Shown: one piece after another, positions 22,201-31,973 of the stretch
Layout: every line of letters starts with the position of its first letter
How positions within the stretch are numbered: position 1 is the first letter of the stretch
DNA from: Streptomyces huasconensis
Lineage (GTDB): Bacteria; Actinomycetota; Actinomycetes; Streptomycetales; Streptomycetaceae
NCBI GenBank assembly: GCA_004010275.1
Contig: RBWT01000015.1
Location: 1-64,000, forward strand
Direction: 5' to 3'
DNA: 64,000 nt
Made by a program: the position numbers and the translations under genes
Notes under the pieces: generated by a model
Told to the model about the DNA's origin: nothing
The model's database searches: none
What the model saw: only the letters and a program-made list of their open reading frames with translations

Positions 22201-23834
22201 GCGGGCATGAACGGTGACGGGCGGCCGGGTTCGCCCGCGTGGGGCTCCGCGGAAGGCGTGGGGCCGGCGAGTGCCCGCAGCTACCGCGCGGCGGCCCGCG
22301 GTCCGGCCAGGACGACCGCGCGGTGCGGGTGGGCGCCGCGCCGAAGGCAGGCGGTGTAGGCGATGTCGTAGAACGCGTGTGCGGTGGCCGTGTCGAGCCG
22401 GTCCGCCATGCGCGCGGCTGCCTCGGCCAGCGCCTTGGGGGTACGCGCGGACACCACAACCGGGAGCGGCCGCACGTCCACCGCGGCCTCGCGAGGGCCG
22501 CTCCCCTCGCGGCGCGGCGGCGGCATGGTGGGCGCGGTGGTGAGGACGACGTGGGCGTTGGAGCCGCCGAAGCCGAAGGAGTTGACGCCGACGACGGGAC
22601 GCTCGACGGCGCCGAGCGGCACCGTGCGGTCGGCGGTCACCAGGTTCAGCCCCGCGAAGTCGATGTCGGGGTTGGGCGGGGAGGCGTGCAGCGACGGCGG
22701 GATCGTCCGGTGGCGGAGGACGAGCAGGGCCTTCAGCAGGCCCGCGATCCCCGAAGCCGGCTCCAGATGCCCGATGTTGGTCTTGACCGACCCGATCGGC
22801 AGCACCCCGGTGGTGCGGCGGCGCCCCAGGGCGCCCCCGATGGCCCGGCACTCCAGGGGATCGCCGACCAGCGTGCCCGTGCCGTGCGCCTCCAGGTAGA
22901 CCAGTTCGTCGGGGAGGACGCCCGCCTGCGCGTACACCGCCTTCAGCAGGTCTTCCTGCGCCCGCGCGTTGGGCAGCGCGAGCCCCATCGTCCTGCCGTC
23001 GCTGTTGGAGGCGCTGGCGAGGACGACCCCGTGAATCCGGTCGCCGTCCGCCATGGCGTCCGTCAGCTTCTTCAGGACGACGAGCCCGCCGCCCTCCGCC
23101 CGTACGAAGCCGTCGGCCGCCGCCGAGAAGGAGGCGCACCTGCCGCTCGGCGACAACATGGCCGCCTGGGAGAACCCCACGTAGTGGTAGGGGCTGAGCA
23201 GTACGTTCACGCCCGCGGAGAGCGCCACGCGGCTGCTGCCGTCGAGCAGGGTGCGACAGGCCCGGTCCAGCGCCACCAGAGACGAGGAGCAGGCGGTGTC
23301 GACGGCCATGCTCGGCCCGTGCAGGTCGAAGTGGTGGGAGAGCCGGTTGGCGGCGATCGAGGAGGCGCCGCCGGACATGGTGTAGGCGTTGATCGTCTCC
23401 GGCGTCATCATCTGGAGGCCGCCGTACGAGGTGTCCGACACCCCTACGTAGACCGCCGCGTCGGTGCCCGCCAGGCGCTCGGGGGCGATGCCCGCGTCGT
23501 CCAGCGCTTCCGCGGCCAGCTCCAGCAGCAGCCGGTGCTGGGGGTCCATCCGGCTCGCCTCTTTCGGGGCGATGCCGAAGTAGGCGGCGTCGAAGCCGGT
23601 GACGTCGTCGAGGAAGGCCCCCGCGGCGGTGTAGCTCTTGCCGGGGCGCGGCATCGCGGTGTCGACGAACCGGGACGACTCGAACCGGTCTTCCGGGATC
23701 TCGCCGACCACGTCGCGGCCCTGTCGCAGCGCGTCCCAGAGCTGATCCAGGTCGTGGATGCCGCCCGGAAGGCGACATGCCGCCCCGACCACGGCGATGG
23801 CCCGCTCCGCTGGCGTCGCCTTGATGTCGTCCAT
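16264..23834 (-). CDS. Highly reducing iterative type I polyketide synthase (KS-AT-DH-MT-psiKR-ER-KR-ACP), frame broken
   Basis: One module of about 2520 residues read leftwards from ATG 23834 (MDDIKATPAERAIAVVG). KS (23.8-22.5 kb): VDTACSSSLVAL, EAHGTGT and NIGHLEPASG supply Cys-His-His. AT (22.15-21.15 kb): GHSVGE and DYAFHS, pointing to malonyl-CoA. DH (21.05-20.2 kb): the usual first histidine is not seen (WLDTPGFAGSVVVP), although HPALLDGALQ is present. C-methyltransferase (20.0-19.2 kb): LRVLEVGAGTGGMAAALL. A structural KR follows (19.1-18.4 kb, AAVWGIARTLANEEP). ER (18.4-17.4 kb): VHGGAGGIGLAVLQ. KR (17.35-16.7 kb): VTGGLSGFG, YSSG and QANYVAAN. ACP: YGLDSLMLAEML. No thioesterase is present. 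The frame slips near 22285, twice between 20180 and 19960, and near 19190. The product is unknown; a methyl-branched reduced chain is inferred. Confidence 0.9.
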
Positions 23835-24057
23835 GCACAACCTCCCGGGGAGAGGAACGTCTGTCGCGCCCGGCACGGCGGGAGTTCAGGCACGCGTCGG
23901 TTCGGGGCGCCGCTCAGGACCGGCGGGCGCGCGGGGTTCAACCGGCGCGCGCGGGCGGAGGTTGCGCGGGAGAGGACCGTTCACCCGGTCGCCGCAGCAC
24001 GGCTCACAGCGGGCCCTGATCCCCCGGCGCCCCGCTGAACCCGCAGGCCCGGCCGGG

Positions 24058-25995
24058 TCAGTGGGACCCCGCGGCCTTCCGTACGACCCCGGCGACCCGG
24101 TAGGCCTCGGCCTCCTCCAGGGTCTCGTTCGCCAGCAGCGCCGCGGCGAGGGCGTCCAGTTGGTCCCGGTGGTCGCGCAGCTGGCGGCAGGCGCTCTCGT
24201 AGCACTCGTCGACGATCCGCCGCATCTCGCCGTCGATCACATCCAGCGTCTGCGGGGCGGCCGACAGTCCGTACGCCTGCTGCGCGTCGCTCGGCAGGGC
24301 GGACAGGCGCCCCACGAGTTCGCTCATGCCCCAGCGGCCGACCATGCCGCGGGCGATGTTGGTGACCTGCTCCAGGTCGTTCTCGGCGCCGGTGGTGACG
24401 ACTCCGTAGACGACGTGTTCGGCGGCCATGCCGCCCAGGGCGCCGATGATGCGGCCGCGGAGGTACTCCTCCGTGTACGCGTACTTGTCGGAGTCGGGGG
24501 TCGACAGCGTGACGCCCAGGGCACGGCCGCGCGGCACGATGGTGATCTTGCGGACGGGGTCGGCGCCGGGCTGGAGCATGCCGAGCAGCGCGTGGCCGCT
24601 CTCGTGGTAGGCGGTACGCCGACGCTCCTCCTCCGGCATGACCAGCGGCCGTTCGGCGCCGAGCTGGACCTTCTCCATGGCTTCGGAGAGGTCGGATTGC
24701 GTGACCGTCTTCTTTTTGCGCTTGACGGCGATCAGGGCGGCTTCGTTGGCGAGATTGGCGAGTTCGGCGCCGGTCATGCCCGGTGTCGTACGGGCGACCT
24801 GCGCGAGGTCGACGTCCTCGGCCAGCGGGATGGTCCGCGTGTGGATGCGGAGGATGGCCTCGCGCCCGCCGCGGTCCGGGGGCGAGACGTTGACGACGCG
24901 GTCGAAGCGGCCGGGCCGGGTGAGGGCGGGGTCGAGGACGTCGGCGCGGTTGGTGGCGGCGAGCACGATGACGCCTTCCGCCCCCGAGAAGCCGTCCATC
25001 TCGGTGAGGATCTGGTTCAGGGTCTGCTCGCGTTCGTCGTGACCGCCCATGCCGCTGCCGCCGCCCCGGGCGCGGCCGATGGTGTCGATCTCGTCGATGA
25101 AGATGATCGACGGGGCGACCTTGCGGGCCTCGGCGAAGAGTTCCCGTACGCGCGAGGCGCCCACGCCCACGATCATCTCGATGAACTCCGAGGCGGAGGC
25201 CGAGAAGAAGGGCACGCCGGCCTCGCCCGCGACGGCGCGCGCGAGGAGGGTCTTGCCGGTGCCGGGCGGTCCGGCGAGCAGCACGCCGCGCGGCATCTTG
25301 GCACCCATGGAGCGGTAGGCGTCAGGGTTCTTGAGGAAGTCGACGACGTCGTTCAGCTCGCCTTCGACCTCGTCGATCCCGGCCACGTCCTCGAAGGTGG
25401 TCCGCTTCACCCCGGGCTCCAGTTCGACCGGCTTGGGCGGCGTCTTGCGCCCGAGCATGCCGCCACCGCCGCCCATGCCCGCGCTCATCCGGCGGGCGAT
25501 GAAGATCCACAGCACCACGAGAAGCAGCATCGGGGCGAGCGAGATGAGCAGGTTGGAGAGGAAACTCCGCTCCTGCACCACGGGCTCGGCGGTGACGGTG
25601 ACGCCATGTTTGGTCAGGTCGTCCCAGAGCTTGTCGTCGGCGAAGGCGGGCCGCTGGGTGAGGAACTTGGTGTAGTTCCCCTTCGCGTCGCCCGGCTTCT
25701 CCCGCTCCTTCTTGAGCTGCCCCTGGATCGCGTCGCCCTTGGAGTAGATCTTCGAGACATTCCCGGCATCGACCTGCTTGCTGAACTCGGTGTACGAGAT
25801 GGTCGGCTCGTCGCCGTCGTCGAAGAAGGACAGCACGAGGTTGGCGATGAGGTAGACGATCAGAGCCGTCAGGATGAGCCCGCCCCAGCCGCCCGGCATC
25901 TTCTTCTTCGGCGGCGGTGTCGGAGCGGGTGAGGGCGCGCCCTCGGAGCGCCACGGCTGATCGGGCGCCCGGCGCGGCGGCACAGGGTTGCTCAT
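24058..25995 (-). CDS. ftsH: ATP-dependent zinc metalloprotease FtsH
   Basis: A membrane-bound AAA protease that degrades membrane and regulatory proteins. The 645-residue frame is intact. After a Pro-rich cytoplasmic start come a membrane helix ([20 protein letters not shown]), an extracytoplasmic domain and a second helix ([18 protein letters not shown]). The AAA domain shows Walker [20 protein letters not shown], Walker [12 protein letters not shown] and the arginine-finger region TRPGRFDR. The protease zinc motif is [12 protein letters not shown] with a later Asp. A Gly/Met-rich stretch and [21 protein letters not shown] mark the linker. It lies next to ffh, as in S. coelicolor. Confidence 0.96.
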   Translation of the reverse strand: MSNPVPPRRAPDQPWRSEGAPSPAPTPPPKKKMPGGWGGLILTALIVYLIANLVLSFFDDGDEPTISYTEFSKQVDAGNVSKIYSKGDAIQGQLKKEREKPGDAKGNYTKFLTQRPAFADDKLWDDLTKHGVTVTAEPVVQERSFLSNLLISLAPMLLLVVLWIFIARRMSAGMGGGGGMLGRKTPPKPVELEPGVKRTTFEDVAGIDEVEGELNDVVDFLKNPDAYRSMGAKMPRGVLLAGPPGTGKTLLARAVAGEAGVPFFSASASEFIEMIVGVGASRVRELFAEARKVAPSIIFIDEIDTIGRARGGGSGMGGHDEREQTLNQILTEMDGFSGAEGVIVLAATNRADVLDPALTRPGRFDRVVNVSPPDRGGREAILRIHTRTIPLAEDVDLAQVARTTPGMTGAELANLANEAALIAVKRKKKTVTQSDLSEAMEKVQLGAERPLVMPEEERRRTAYHESGHALLGMLQPGADPVRKITIVPRGRALGVTLSTPDSDKYAYTEEYLRGRIIGALGGMAAEHVVYGVVTTGAENDLEQVTNIARGMVGRWGMSELVGRLSALPSDAQQAYGLSAAPQTLDVIDGEMRRIVDECYESACRQLRDHRDQLDALAAALLANETLEEAEAYRVAGVVRKAAGSH

Positions 25996-26058
25996 ATCCG
26001 GACGTTACGTCACAAAACACACCGCGGCACCCGCTCCGGTTCTCCCGGAAGGCGCCTG

Positions 26059-26084
26059 GGGCGCCCCTCTGCGGAGGGGCGCCC
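26059..26084 (-). terminator. Stem-loop downstream of ffh
   Basis: Two perfect 11-nt arms (GGGCGCCCCTC / GAGGGGCGCCC) with a TGCG loop lie about 45 bp after the ffh stop on its strand. There is no clear U-run, which is common in Streptomyces terminators. It would separate ffh from ftsH. Confidence 0.6.
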
Positions 26085-26127
26085 GCAGGCGTCGTACGAG
26101 TCGCTGGTCCGTGCCCAGCGGCGGGAC

Positions 26128-27682
26128 TCAGCCCATGAACTTCTTGAACTCGTCCGGCAGCTCGAAGTTCTGCGCGGCCTGTCCGCCCGGGAGGCCGAAG
26201 GCGCCGCCTTCCTGGCCGGCCTGCTCGCGGCGCGTGGCCGCCTCCAGCTCCTCCTGCTTGCGCTTCATCGGGTTGCCGGAGCGCCGCTTGCCCTTGGCCT
26301 GCTTCTGCTTCTTCTTCTGCTTGCCGGCGCCACCGCCCATGCCCGGCATCCCGGGCATACCCGGCATGCCGCCGCCCTGGGCCATGCGGGACATCATCTT
26401 GCGGGCGTCGAAGAACCGCTCGACGAGGCCCTTCACCGCGCTGACCTCGACGCCGGAGCCCTTGGCGATACGGGCGCGGCGGGAGCCGTTGATGATCGTC
26501 GGGTCCTGGCGCTCGGCGGGCGTCATGGACTTGATGATGGCGGCGGTGCGGTCGACGTCCCGCTCGTCGATGTTGTTGATCTGGTCCTTGATCTGGCCCA
26601 TGCCGGGCATCATCCCGAGCAGCTTGCTGATGCTGCCCATCTTCCTGACCTGCTCCATCTGGGCCAGGAAGTCATCGAGCGTGAAGTCCTTGCCCTTGCT
26701 GCTCGCCAGCTTGGAGGCCATCTTCTCGGCCTCTTGCTGGGAGAAGGTCTGCTCGGCCTTCTCGATGAGCGTGAGCATGTCGCCCATGCCGAGGATGCGG
26801 GACGCCATGCGGTCCGGGTGGAACGCGTCGAAGTCGTCCAGCTTCTCGCCGTTCGAGGCGAACATGATCTGGCGGCCGGTGACCTGCGCGATGGAGAGCG
26901 CGGCACCACCGCGGGCGTCACCGTCGAGCTTGGAGAGCACGACGCCGTCGAAGCCGACGCCGTCCCGGAAGGCCTCGGCCGTGTTGACGGCGTCCTGACC
27001 GATCATGGCGTCGACGACGAACAGGACCTCGTCCGGGCTGACCGCGTCGCGGATGTCCGCGGCCTGCTGCATGAGCTCCTGGTCGATGCCGAGGCGGCCG
27101 GCGGTGTCGACGATGACCACGTCGTACTGCTTGGTCTTCGCGAACTCGATGGAGTCCTTGGCGACCTGCACCGGGTCGCCGACGCCGTTGCCCGGCTGGG
27201 GGGGCGTAGACGCCGACGCCGGCGCGCTCGGCGACGACGCTCAGCTGGTTGACGGCGTTGGGGCGCTGGAGGTCACAGGCCACCAGGAGGGGGGCGTGAC
27301 CCTGCCCCTTCAGCCAGAGGCCGAGCTTTCCGGCGAGGGTCGTCTTACCGGCGCCCTGGAGACCCGCGAGCATGATGACGGTCGGGCCGGTCTTCGCGAA
27401 GCGCAGGCGCCGGGTCTCGCCACCCAGGATGCCGATGAGCTCCTCGTTGACGATCTTGATGACCTGCTGGGCGGGGTTGAGCGCCTGGGAGACCTCGGCG
27501 CCGGCCGCGCGCTCCTTGATCTGCTTGATGAAGGCGCGTACGACGGGCAGGGCCACGTCCGCCTCGAGCAGGGCGATGCGGATCTCGCGCGCCGTGGCGT
27601 CGATGTCCGCCTCGGACAGGCGGCCCTTGCCCCGGAGGTTCTTGAATGTCGCTGCGAGGCGGTCGGAGAGAGTATCGAACAC
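26128..27682 (-). CDS. ffh: Signal recognition particle protein Ffh (one-base insertion)
   Basis: The SRP GTPase that delivers nascent membrane proteins. The start MFDTLSDRLAATFKNLRGKG and the N domain are followed by the G domain: LAGLQGAGKTTLAGKLG, CDLQRPNAVNQL and DTAGRLGIDQE. At 27189-27195 a run of seven G (C on the coding strand) has one base too many: removing it restores VYAPQPGNGVGDPVQVAKD. The M domain follows, with the methionine-rich MMSRMAQGGGMPGMPGMPGM and a basic tail. The total is about 517 residues. The protein is essential and the insertion would destroy it inside the GTPase, so it is almost surely a sequence error. Confidence 0.95.
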
Positions 27683-28366
27683 GGCGGTCGCGAATCCTCA
27701 GGTCTGGGGGCGGGCTGACAGGTCGCCTTCCAGAGTATCTGCCGCAGGCCAGTGCCCGGGGCTCCGGTCGGTTCTCCGGGCCCCGGGGGGGCCTTGCCTT
27801 GCCGGGAATGGATACCCGGCGGTATCCCCCACCCCGCCGCTCCGCGGCGGATGTCACCCACCCACCCGTTAACCGGCGTCGAGATGGCGGGGTAGGGAGG
27901 GTGCTCGTGACTCAGGGCTAGATGTCGGGGCCGGGCAGGCAGGAGCGCCCGTAGCTCAGGCGCCCATTACCCCGTACCGAGACCACCAGTCCGCCGCCCC
28001 GGGCAAGCAGGGGGCCCGTTGACCCGCGGCGAGGTCGCGGAGCGGGCAGCACAGCGAGCGACCACCACCCACGTGCCCCATGAGCCGAACCCGGCCCGCA
28101 GCCGCGTACGCGCCCGAGGGGACGTGGGGGTATGTGCGCGCGGAGCACAGTGGTGGTCATGACGGCCCCGAAGCAGCAAAGGGCCCGCGCCAAGATGGCG
28201 AGCACGGACATACCCCCGCGGCCCCGCCCCACAGACGAACCCATGGCGACCCCCGCCCCACCCCGGCCGCTCCAATAACCGCCTTGACACCACCTCACCC
28301 CCTCCCGCACATTTACCTGCGCCACACAATCTCTGCGTAACGCAGCTACACTAAAGGACTCCCCCT
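27683..28366. other. 684-bp region without a convincing gene
   Basis: Between the ffh start and the MFS start. On the minus strand this must hold the ffh promoter; on the plus strand the last 90 bp hold the MFS promoter. A minus-strand open frame (27918-28409) reads Gly/Arg/Trp-rich sequence without domain features, so I do not call it. In S. coelicolor I recall glnD upstream of ffh; no trace of it is visible here, which makes this stretch the likely junction of two distant chromosomal blocks. Confidence 0.5.
28333..28345. promoter_or_regulatory. Palindrome in the MFS promoter region, candidate MarR operator
   Basis: CTGCG-TAA-CGCAG is a perfect 5-bp-arm palindrome 22 bp before the MFS start. 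It lies directly before TACACT (28347-28352), which could serve as a -10 box. A TTGACA at 28283 is too far from that box and may belong to another start point. A regulator bound here would block transcription; the nearby MarR protein is the obvious candidate, by inference only. Confidence 0.4.
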
Positions 28367-29797
28367 GTGCTCCCGGCAACCGACCCAAAGACCACCACGC
28401 CCCCACCACCCCTCCCCGCCCGAAAACGCTGGGCCATCCTCGCCGTCGTCCTGGCCGCCGACATCCTCGACCTGGTCGACGCCACCATCACCAACATCGC
28501 CGCCCCCACCATCACCGCCGACCTCCACGGCGGCCCCGCCCTCGTCCAGTGGCTCGGCACCTCCTACGCCCTGGCCCTCGGCGTCCTCCTCGTCCTCGGC
28601 GGCCGCCTCGGCGACAAGTACGGCAGGCGCCGCCTCTTCCTCCTCGGCCTCGCCGGCTTCACCCTCGCCTCGCTCGTCTGCGGCCTCGCCCCCACCCCCG
28701 CCACCCTCGTCGCCGGCCGCCTGGCCCAGGGCGCGTTCGGCGCCCTGGTCATCCCGCAGGGCTTCGGCATCCTCGGCGCCACCTGGCCCCGCGAACACAT
28801 CGGCAAGGCCTTCAGCCTCTTCGGCCCGGCGATGGGCCTCTCCGCGGTCGGCGGCCCGATCCTCGCCGGCTTCCTCATCGACGCCGACCTCGGCGGCCTC
28901 GGTTGGCGCCCCATGTTCCTGATCAACCTCGTCCTCGGCGGCGCCGCGCTCCTCGCCGCCGCCCGCCTCCTCCCGAAGGACAGCGGCGACCCCACCACCT
29001 CCATCGACGCCCGCGGCTCCGCCCTGCTCGCCGCGACCATGCTCGGCCTGCTCTCCGGCCTCATCGAGGGTTCCGCGAACGGCTGGACGACCACGCCCGT
29101 CCTCCTGATCGCCGCCGGACTCGCGGCCTTCGCCCTCTCCTGCCACCGCCAGCGCACCGCCCCGAGCCCGCTCATCCAGCCCTCCCTGCTGCGCAACCGC
29201 GGCTTCACCTCGGGCCTGATCCTCGGCATCGTCTTCTTCGCCGCCGTCTCCGGCCTGCTCTACGTCATCTCGCTCTTCCTGCAACAGGGCCTCGGCCGCT
29301 CGCCCTCCGGCACCGCGCTCGGCCTGCTCCCCGTGACCGCCGGCATCGTGATCGCGTCGATCGCCTGCCACGGCCTCATCGGCAGGTACGGCCGCACGCT
29401 CGTCCTCGCGGGCCTGCTGATCACGCTCGCGGGCACCGGCGGCCTGCTGGCCGTGACGGCGATCTCCGGGACAGAGGCGAGCGGCTGGGTCCTGCCGGCG
29501 CCGCTGTTCGTCATCGGCCTCGGCATGGGCACCTGCTTCGGCACGGTGTACGACGTCACGATCGGCGACATCGCGCAGGAGGAGGCGGGCAGCGCGAGCG
29601 GCTCACTCAGCGCGGTGCAGCAACTGGCCAACGCGACCGGCGCGGCGGTGGTCACCACGGTGTTCTTCAAGACCGCGCACGCCGGGCAGGCCCACGCCAT
29701 GACGGTGAGCCTCACCGCGGTCGCGGCGGTCACGCTCCTGTGCTGCCCCCTCGTACGCCTGCTCCCCCGCAAGGCACGACCGTCGGAACACCACTGA
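28367..29797 (+). CDS. MFS transporter, DHA2 (14-TM drug exporter) family
   Basis: A 476-residue proton-driven exporter. The GTG start at 28367 is followed by a Pro/Thr-rich cytoplasmic start, then membrane helices through the whole length (about 14 by eye). Motif A is LGGRLGDKYGRRRLFLLG, and the DHA2-type early sequence LDLVDATITNIAAPTITADL is clear. The family pumps out antibiotics, dyes or antiseptics; the substrate cannot be told. It is convergent with a MarR-family gene across a small repeat block. The protein frame is intact. Confidence 0.92.
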   Translation: MLPATDPKTTTPPPPLPARKRWAILAVVLAADILDLVDATITNIAAPTITADLHGGPALVQWLGTSYALALGVLLVLGGRLGDKYGRRRLFLLGLAGFTLASLVCGLAPTPATLVAGRLAQGAFGALVIPQGFGILGATWPREHIGKAFSLFGPAMGLSAVGGPILAGFLIDADLGGLGWRPMFLINLVLGGAALLAAARLLPKDSGDPTTSIDARGSALLAATMLGLLSGLIEGSANGWTTTPVLLIAAGLAAFALSCHRQRTAPSPLIQPSLLRNRGFTSGLILGIVFFAAVSGLLYVISLFLQQGLGRSPSGTALGLLPVTAGIVIASIACHGLIGRYGRTLVLAGLLITLAGTGGLLAVTAISGTEASGWVLPAPLFVIGLGMGTCFGTVYDVTIGDIAQEEAGSASGSLSAVQQLANATGAAVVTTVFFKTAHAGQAHAMTVSLTAVAAVTLLCCPLVRLLPRKARPSEHH

Positions 29798-29879
29798 ACG
29801 CGGGGGGGGGACAGCCCAGCAACACTGAACGCGGGGGGGACAACCCAGCAACACTGCACGCCGGGGGGACAACCCAGCA
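29792..29879. repeat. Three tandem ~30-bp repeats between MFS and MarR genes
   Basis: Three successive units (31, 29 and 28 bp) share the frame CACTGAACGCG-Gn-ACAACCCAGCAA. They differ mainly in the length of the G run (9, 7, 6) and in a few bases. The first unit includes the MFS stop codon. They lie between two convergent genes. The variable G run suggests slippage or sequencing noise; a terminator role is possible but the units do not form clear hairpins. Confidence 0.8.
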
Positions 29880-29906
29880 GCAGCACCCCCAAGCTCTCCG
29901 CCCCGC

Positions 29907-30392
29907 TCAGCCGCCCAACTCCCCGCTCCGCAACCGTTCCACCTTGCGCCGCACTGAACTCCACGGTGCGCGCATGTGGGCGAGGAGCGACGCCAGTTCG
30001 TCGTCGTCGCACGCTTCGAACAGCGCGAACCAGCCGCCGCTGAGCTTCCCCCACATCCGCCCGAACTCCGCGACCTTCTCGGGCACGGTGGCGACGAGCA
30101 CCCGCCGCCGGTCCGCGGTGTCCCGCTCCCGCACGACGTAGCCCGCGCGCTCCAGACGGTCGACGAGCCGCGTCGCGGAGCCGGTGGTCAGCCCGGTCAG
30201 TTCGGCGACACGGCCGGTGGTGACCGGCTCGCGCTCCAGGCTGAGCAGATTCAGGCACTGGACGTCGGTGGGATGCAGCTTCAGATGATCGGCGACGGCC
30301 TGGTTGAAGAGGGCGTACGAGGCCATGTAACGCCGCGACTCGACGGCCAGCTCCCCGAGCAACAGCCCACGCCGTCCACCACCTTGCGCCAT
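29907..30392 (-). CDS. MarR-family transcriptional regulator
   Basis: A 161-residue winged-helix regulator. ATG 30392 ([14 protein letters not shown]) is chosen since the frame upstream is not conserved. The wHTH reads [39 protein letters not shown] and the wing [17 protein letters not shown]. Such proteins repress exporter or stress genes and let go on binding a phenolic or drug ligand. The convergent MFS exporter with a palindrome at its promoter is the likely target (inferred). Confidence 0.88.
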   Translation of the reverse strand: MAQGGGRRGLLLGELAVESRRYMASYALFNQAVADHLKLHPTDVQCLNLLSLEREPVTTGRVAELTGLTTGSATRLVDRLERAGYVVRERDTADRRRVLVATVPEKVAEFGRMWGKLSGGWFALFEACDDDELASLLAHMRAPWSSVRRKVERLRSGELGG

Positions 30393-30528
30393 GACGAACC
30401 ACTCCTCCGAGAACGGGACGACCGCGCCGAGACAGCTGCGCGAAACAGCAATCGTACGACGCACACATCACGCACCCCGCCCTCCACATCACACCGCCAC
30501 GCCACACCGCCGTGCCACCCTGTCGTCC

Positions 30529-30864
30529 ATGCTCATCGCCCGCTCCGCCGCCCTGTTCCTCCTCGCCGCGCTCTTCGAGATCGGCGGCGCCTGGCTCGTC
30601 TGGCAGGGCGTGCGCGAGCACCGCGGCTGGGCCTGGATCGGCGCGGGCGTCATCGCCCTCGGCGCCTACGGCTTCGTGGCCACGCTCCAGCCCGACGCCG
30701 AGTTCGGCCGCATCCTCGCCGCGTACGGCGGGGTCTTCGTCGCAGGCTCGATCGCCTGGGGCATGACCGCGGACGGCTACCGCCCGGACCGCTGGGACGT
30801 CATCGGCGCCCTGATCTGCCTCGCGGGGATGGCCGTGATCATGTACGCGCCCAGGCCCCGCTGA
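30529..30864 (+). CDS. YnfA family membrane protein (UPF0060)
   Basis: A 111-residue protein with four membrane helices, related to small multidrug resistance transporters. The family opening is clear: [20 protein letters not shown]; helix 3 reads [18 protein letters not shown], and the protein ends with [20 protein letters not shown]. The ATG at 30529 gives the normal family length. It is divergent from the marR gene. Its transport role in Streptomyces is not established. Confidence 0.93.
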   Translation: MLIARSAALFLLAALFEIGGAWLVWQGVREHRGWAWIGAGVIALGAYGFVATLQPDAEFGRILAAYGGVFVAGSIAWGMTADGYRPDRWDVIGALICLAGMAVIMYAPRPR

Positions 30865-30963
30865 ACGACCCACATATCCTGACCACGCACCACGCACCAC
30901 GCACCACGGACAACCGCCGCCCAGAGCCACCCGGCCCCCACCCCGAACCCCGAGGAGCGCCCC

Positions 30964-31729
30964 ATGACCGTCGCCGCCGCCCAGCGCATCGCCATCGTCA
31001 CCGGCGCCAGCAGCGGCATCGGCGCCGCCACCGCGCGCGGTCTGGCCGCCGCCGGCTACCGCGTCGTCCTCGAAGCGCCCGCAGGACCGCATCGAGGCGC
31101 TCGCCGCGGAGCTGACCGAGGCGGGGCACGACGCGATGGCGTACGCGCTCGACGTCACCGACCGCGCGGCGGTCGACACCTTCGCGACGGCGTTCAAGAA
31201 GATCGCGGTCCTGGTGAACAACGCGGGCGGCGCGCTCGGCGCGGACCCCGTCGCCACCAGCGACCCGGCCGACTGGCGCCAGATGTACGAGACGAACGTC
31301 CTCGGCACGCTCAACGTCACCCAGGCCCTGCTCCCCGCGCTCACCGCGAGCGGCGACGGCACGGTGGTCGTCCTCTCCTCGACCGCCGGGCACGGCACGT
31401 ACGAGGGAGGCGGCGGCTACGTCGCCGCCAAGCACGCCGAGCACGTCCTCGCCGAGACCCTGCGCCTGGAGATCGTCGGCACCCCGGTCCGCGTCATCGA
31501 GATCGCGCCCGGCATGGTCAAGACCGACGAGTTCGCGCTGACCCGCTTCGGCGGCGACTCCGAGAAGGCCGCGAAGGTCTACGCGGGCGTGGCGGAGCCG
31601 CTGACGGCCGAGGACGTGGCGGACACGATCACCTGGGCGGTCACCCGCCCGCCCCACGTCAACGTCGACCTCCTGGTGGTCCGCCCGCGCGCCCAGGCCA
31701 GCAACACCAAGGTCCACCGGGAGTCCTGA
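30964..31729 (+). CDS. Short-chain dehydrogenase/reductase (one frameshift)
   Basis: A classical SDR of about 255 residues. The N-terminal dinucleotide motif is TGASSGIGAATARGLA. Near 31075 the frame slips: the sequence should pass from GYRVVL to DRIEALAAELTEAGH. After that VNNAGGALGADP, the catalytic serine in VVLSSTAGHGTY and YVAAKHAEH (Tyr-x3-Lys) are present. It oxidises or reduces an alcohol/ketone with NAD(P); the substrate is unknown. The small gene that follows starts 2 bp after its stop, so they are co-transcribed. Confidence 0.88.
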
Positions 31730-31731
31730 CG

Positions 31732-31941
31732 ATGCCGCTCCCCGGCGACGACCCCGGCAGGCCGGCCTTCTCCGCCGACTCCCCGGACCCGCTCGAACGC
31801 CTCACCCATGAGCACGAGACCCACCGCCTCGCCGAGGAGAAGAAGAACGAGCGGATGGTGTGGTGGTACCTCGCGTACTTCCTCTTCGGCATCCACCTGG
31901 TCGCCTTCGTCATGATCTTCGCCGTCAAGCACGCGAAGTAG
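31732..31941 (+). CDS. Small single-helix membrane protein
   Basis: A 69-residue protein starting MPLPGDDPGRPAFSADSPDP. The first 40 residues are charged, with an ERLTHEHETHRLAEEKKNER helix. One C-terminal membrane segment follows (WWYLAYFLFGIHLVAFVMI). It lies 2 bp after the SDR stop. No function is known to me. Codon use fits the neighbours, so it is likely real. Confidence 0.8.
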   Translation: MPLPGDDPGRPAFSADSPDPLERLTHEHETHRLAEEKKNERMVWWYLAYFLFGIHLVAFVMIFAVKHAK

Positions 31942-31973
31942 ACGTGGCGCGCCCACACGCGGAACGCGCCGCC

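Noticed and set aside
27948-27990. tRNA-like start GCCCGTAGCTCAG
   Set aside because: It resembles the 5' end and D-arm of a tRNA, but no D-loop, anticodon arm or TTCGA arm follows within 80 bp.
27918-28409. 163-residue minus-strand open frame
   Set aside because: Gly/Arg/Trp-rich with no domain, motif or ribosome site, and it crosses the start of the MFS gene. It looks like a GC-rich chance frame.
29792-29879. CRISPR-like repeat array
   Set aside because: The repeats touch each other without spacers and there are no cas genes.
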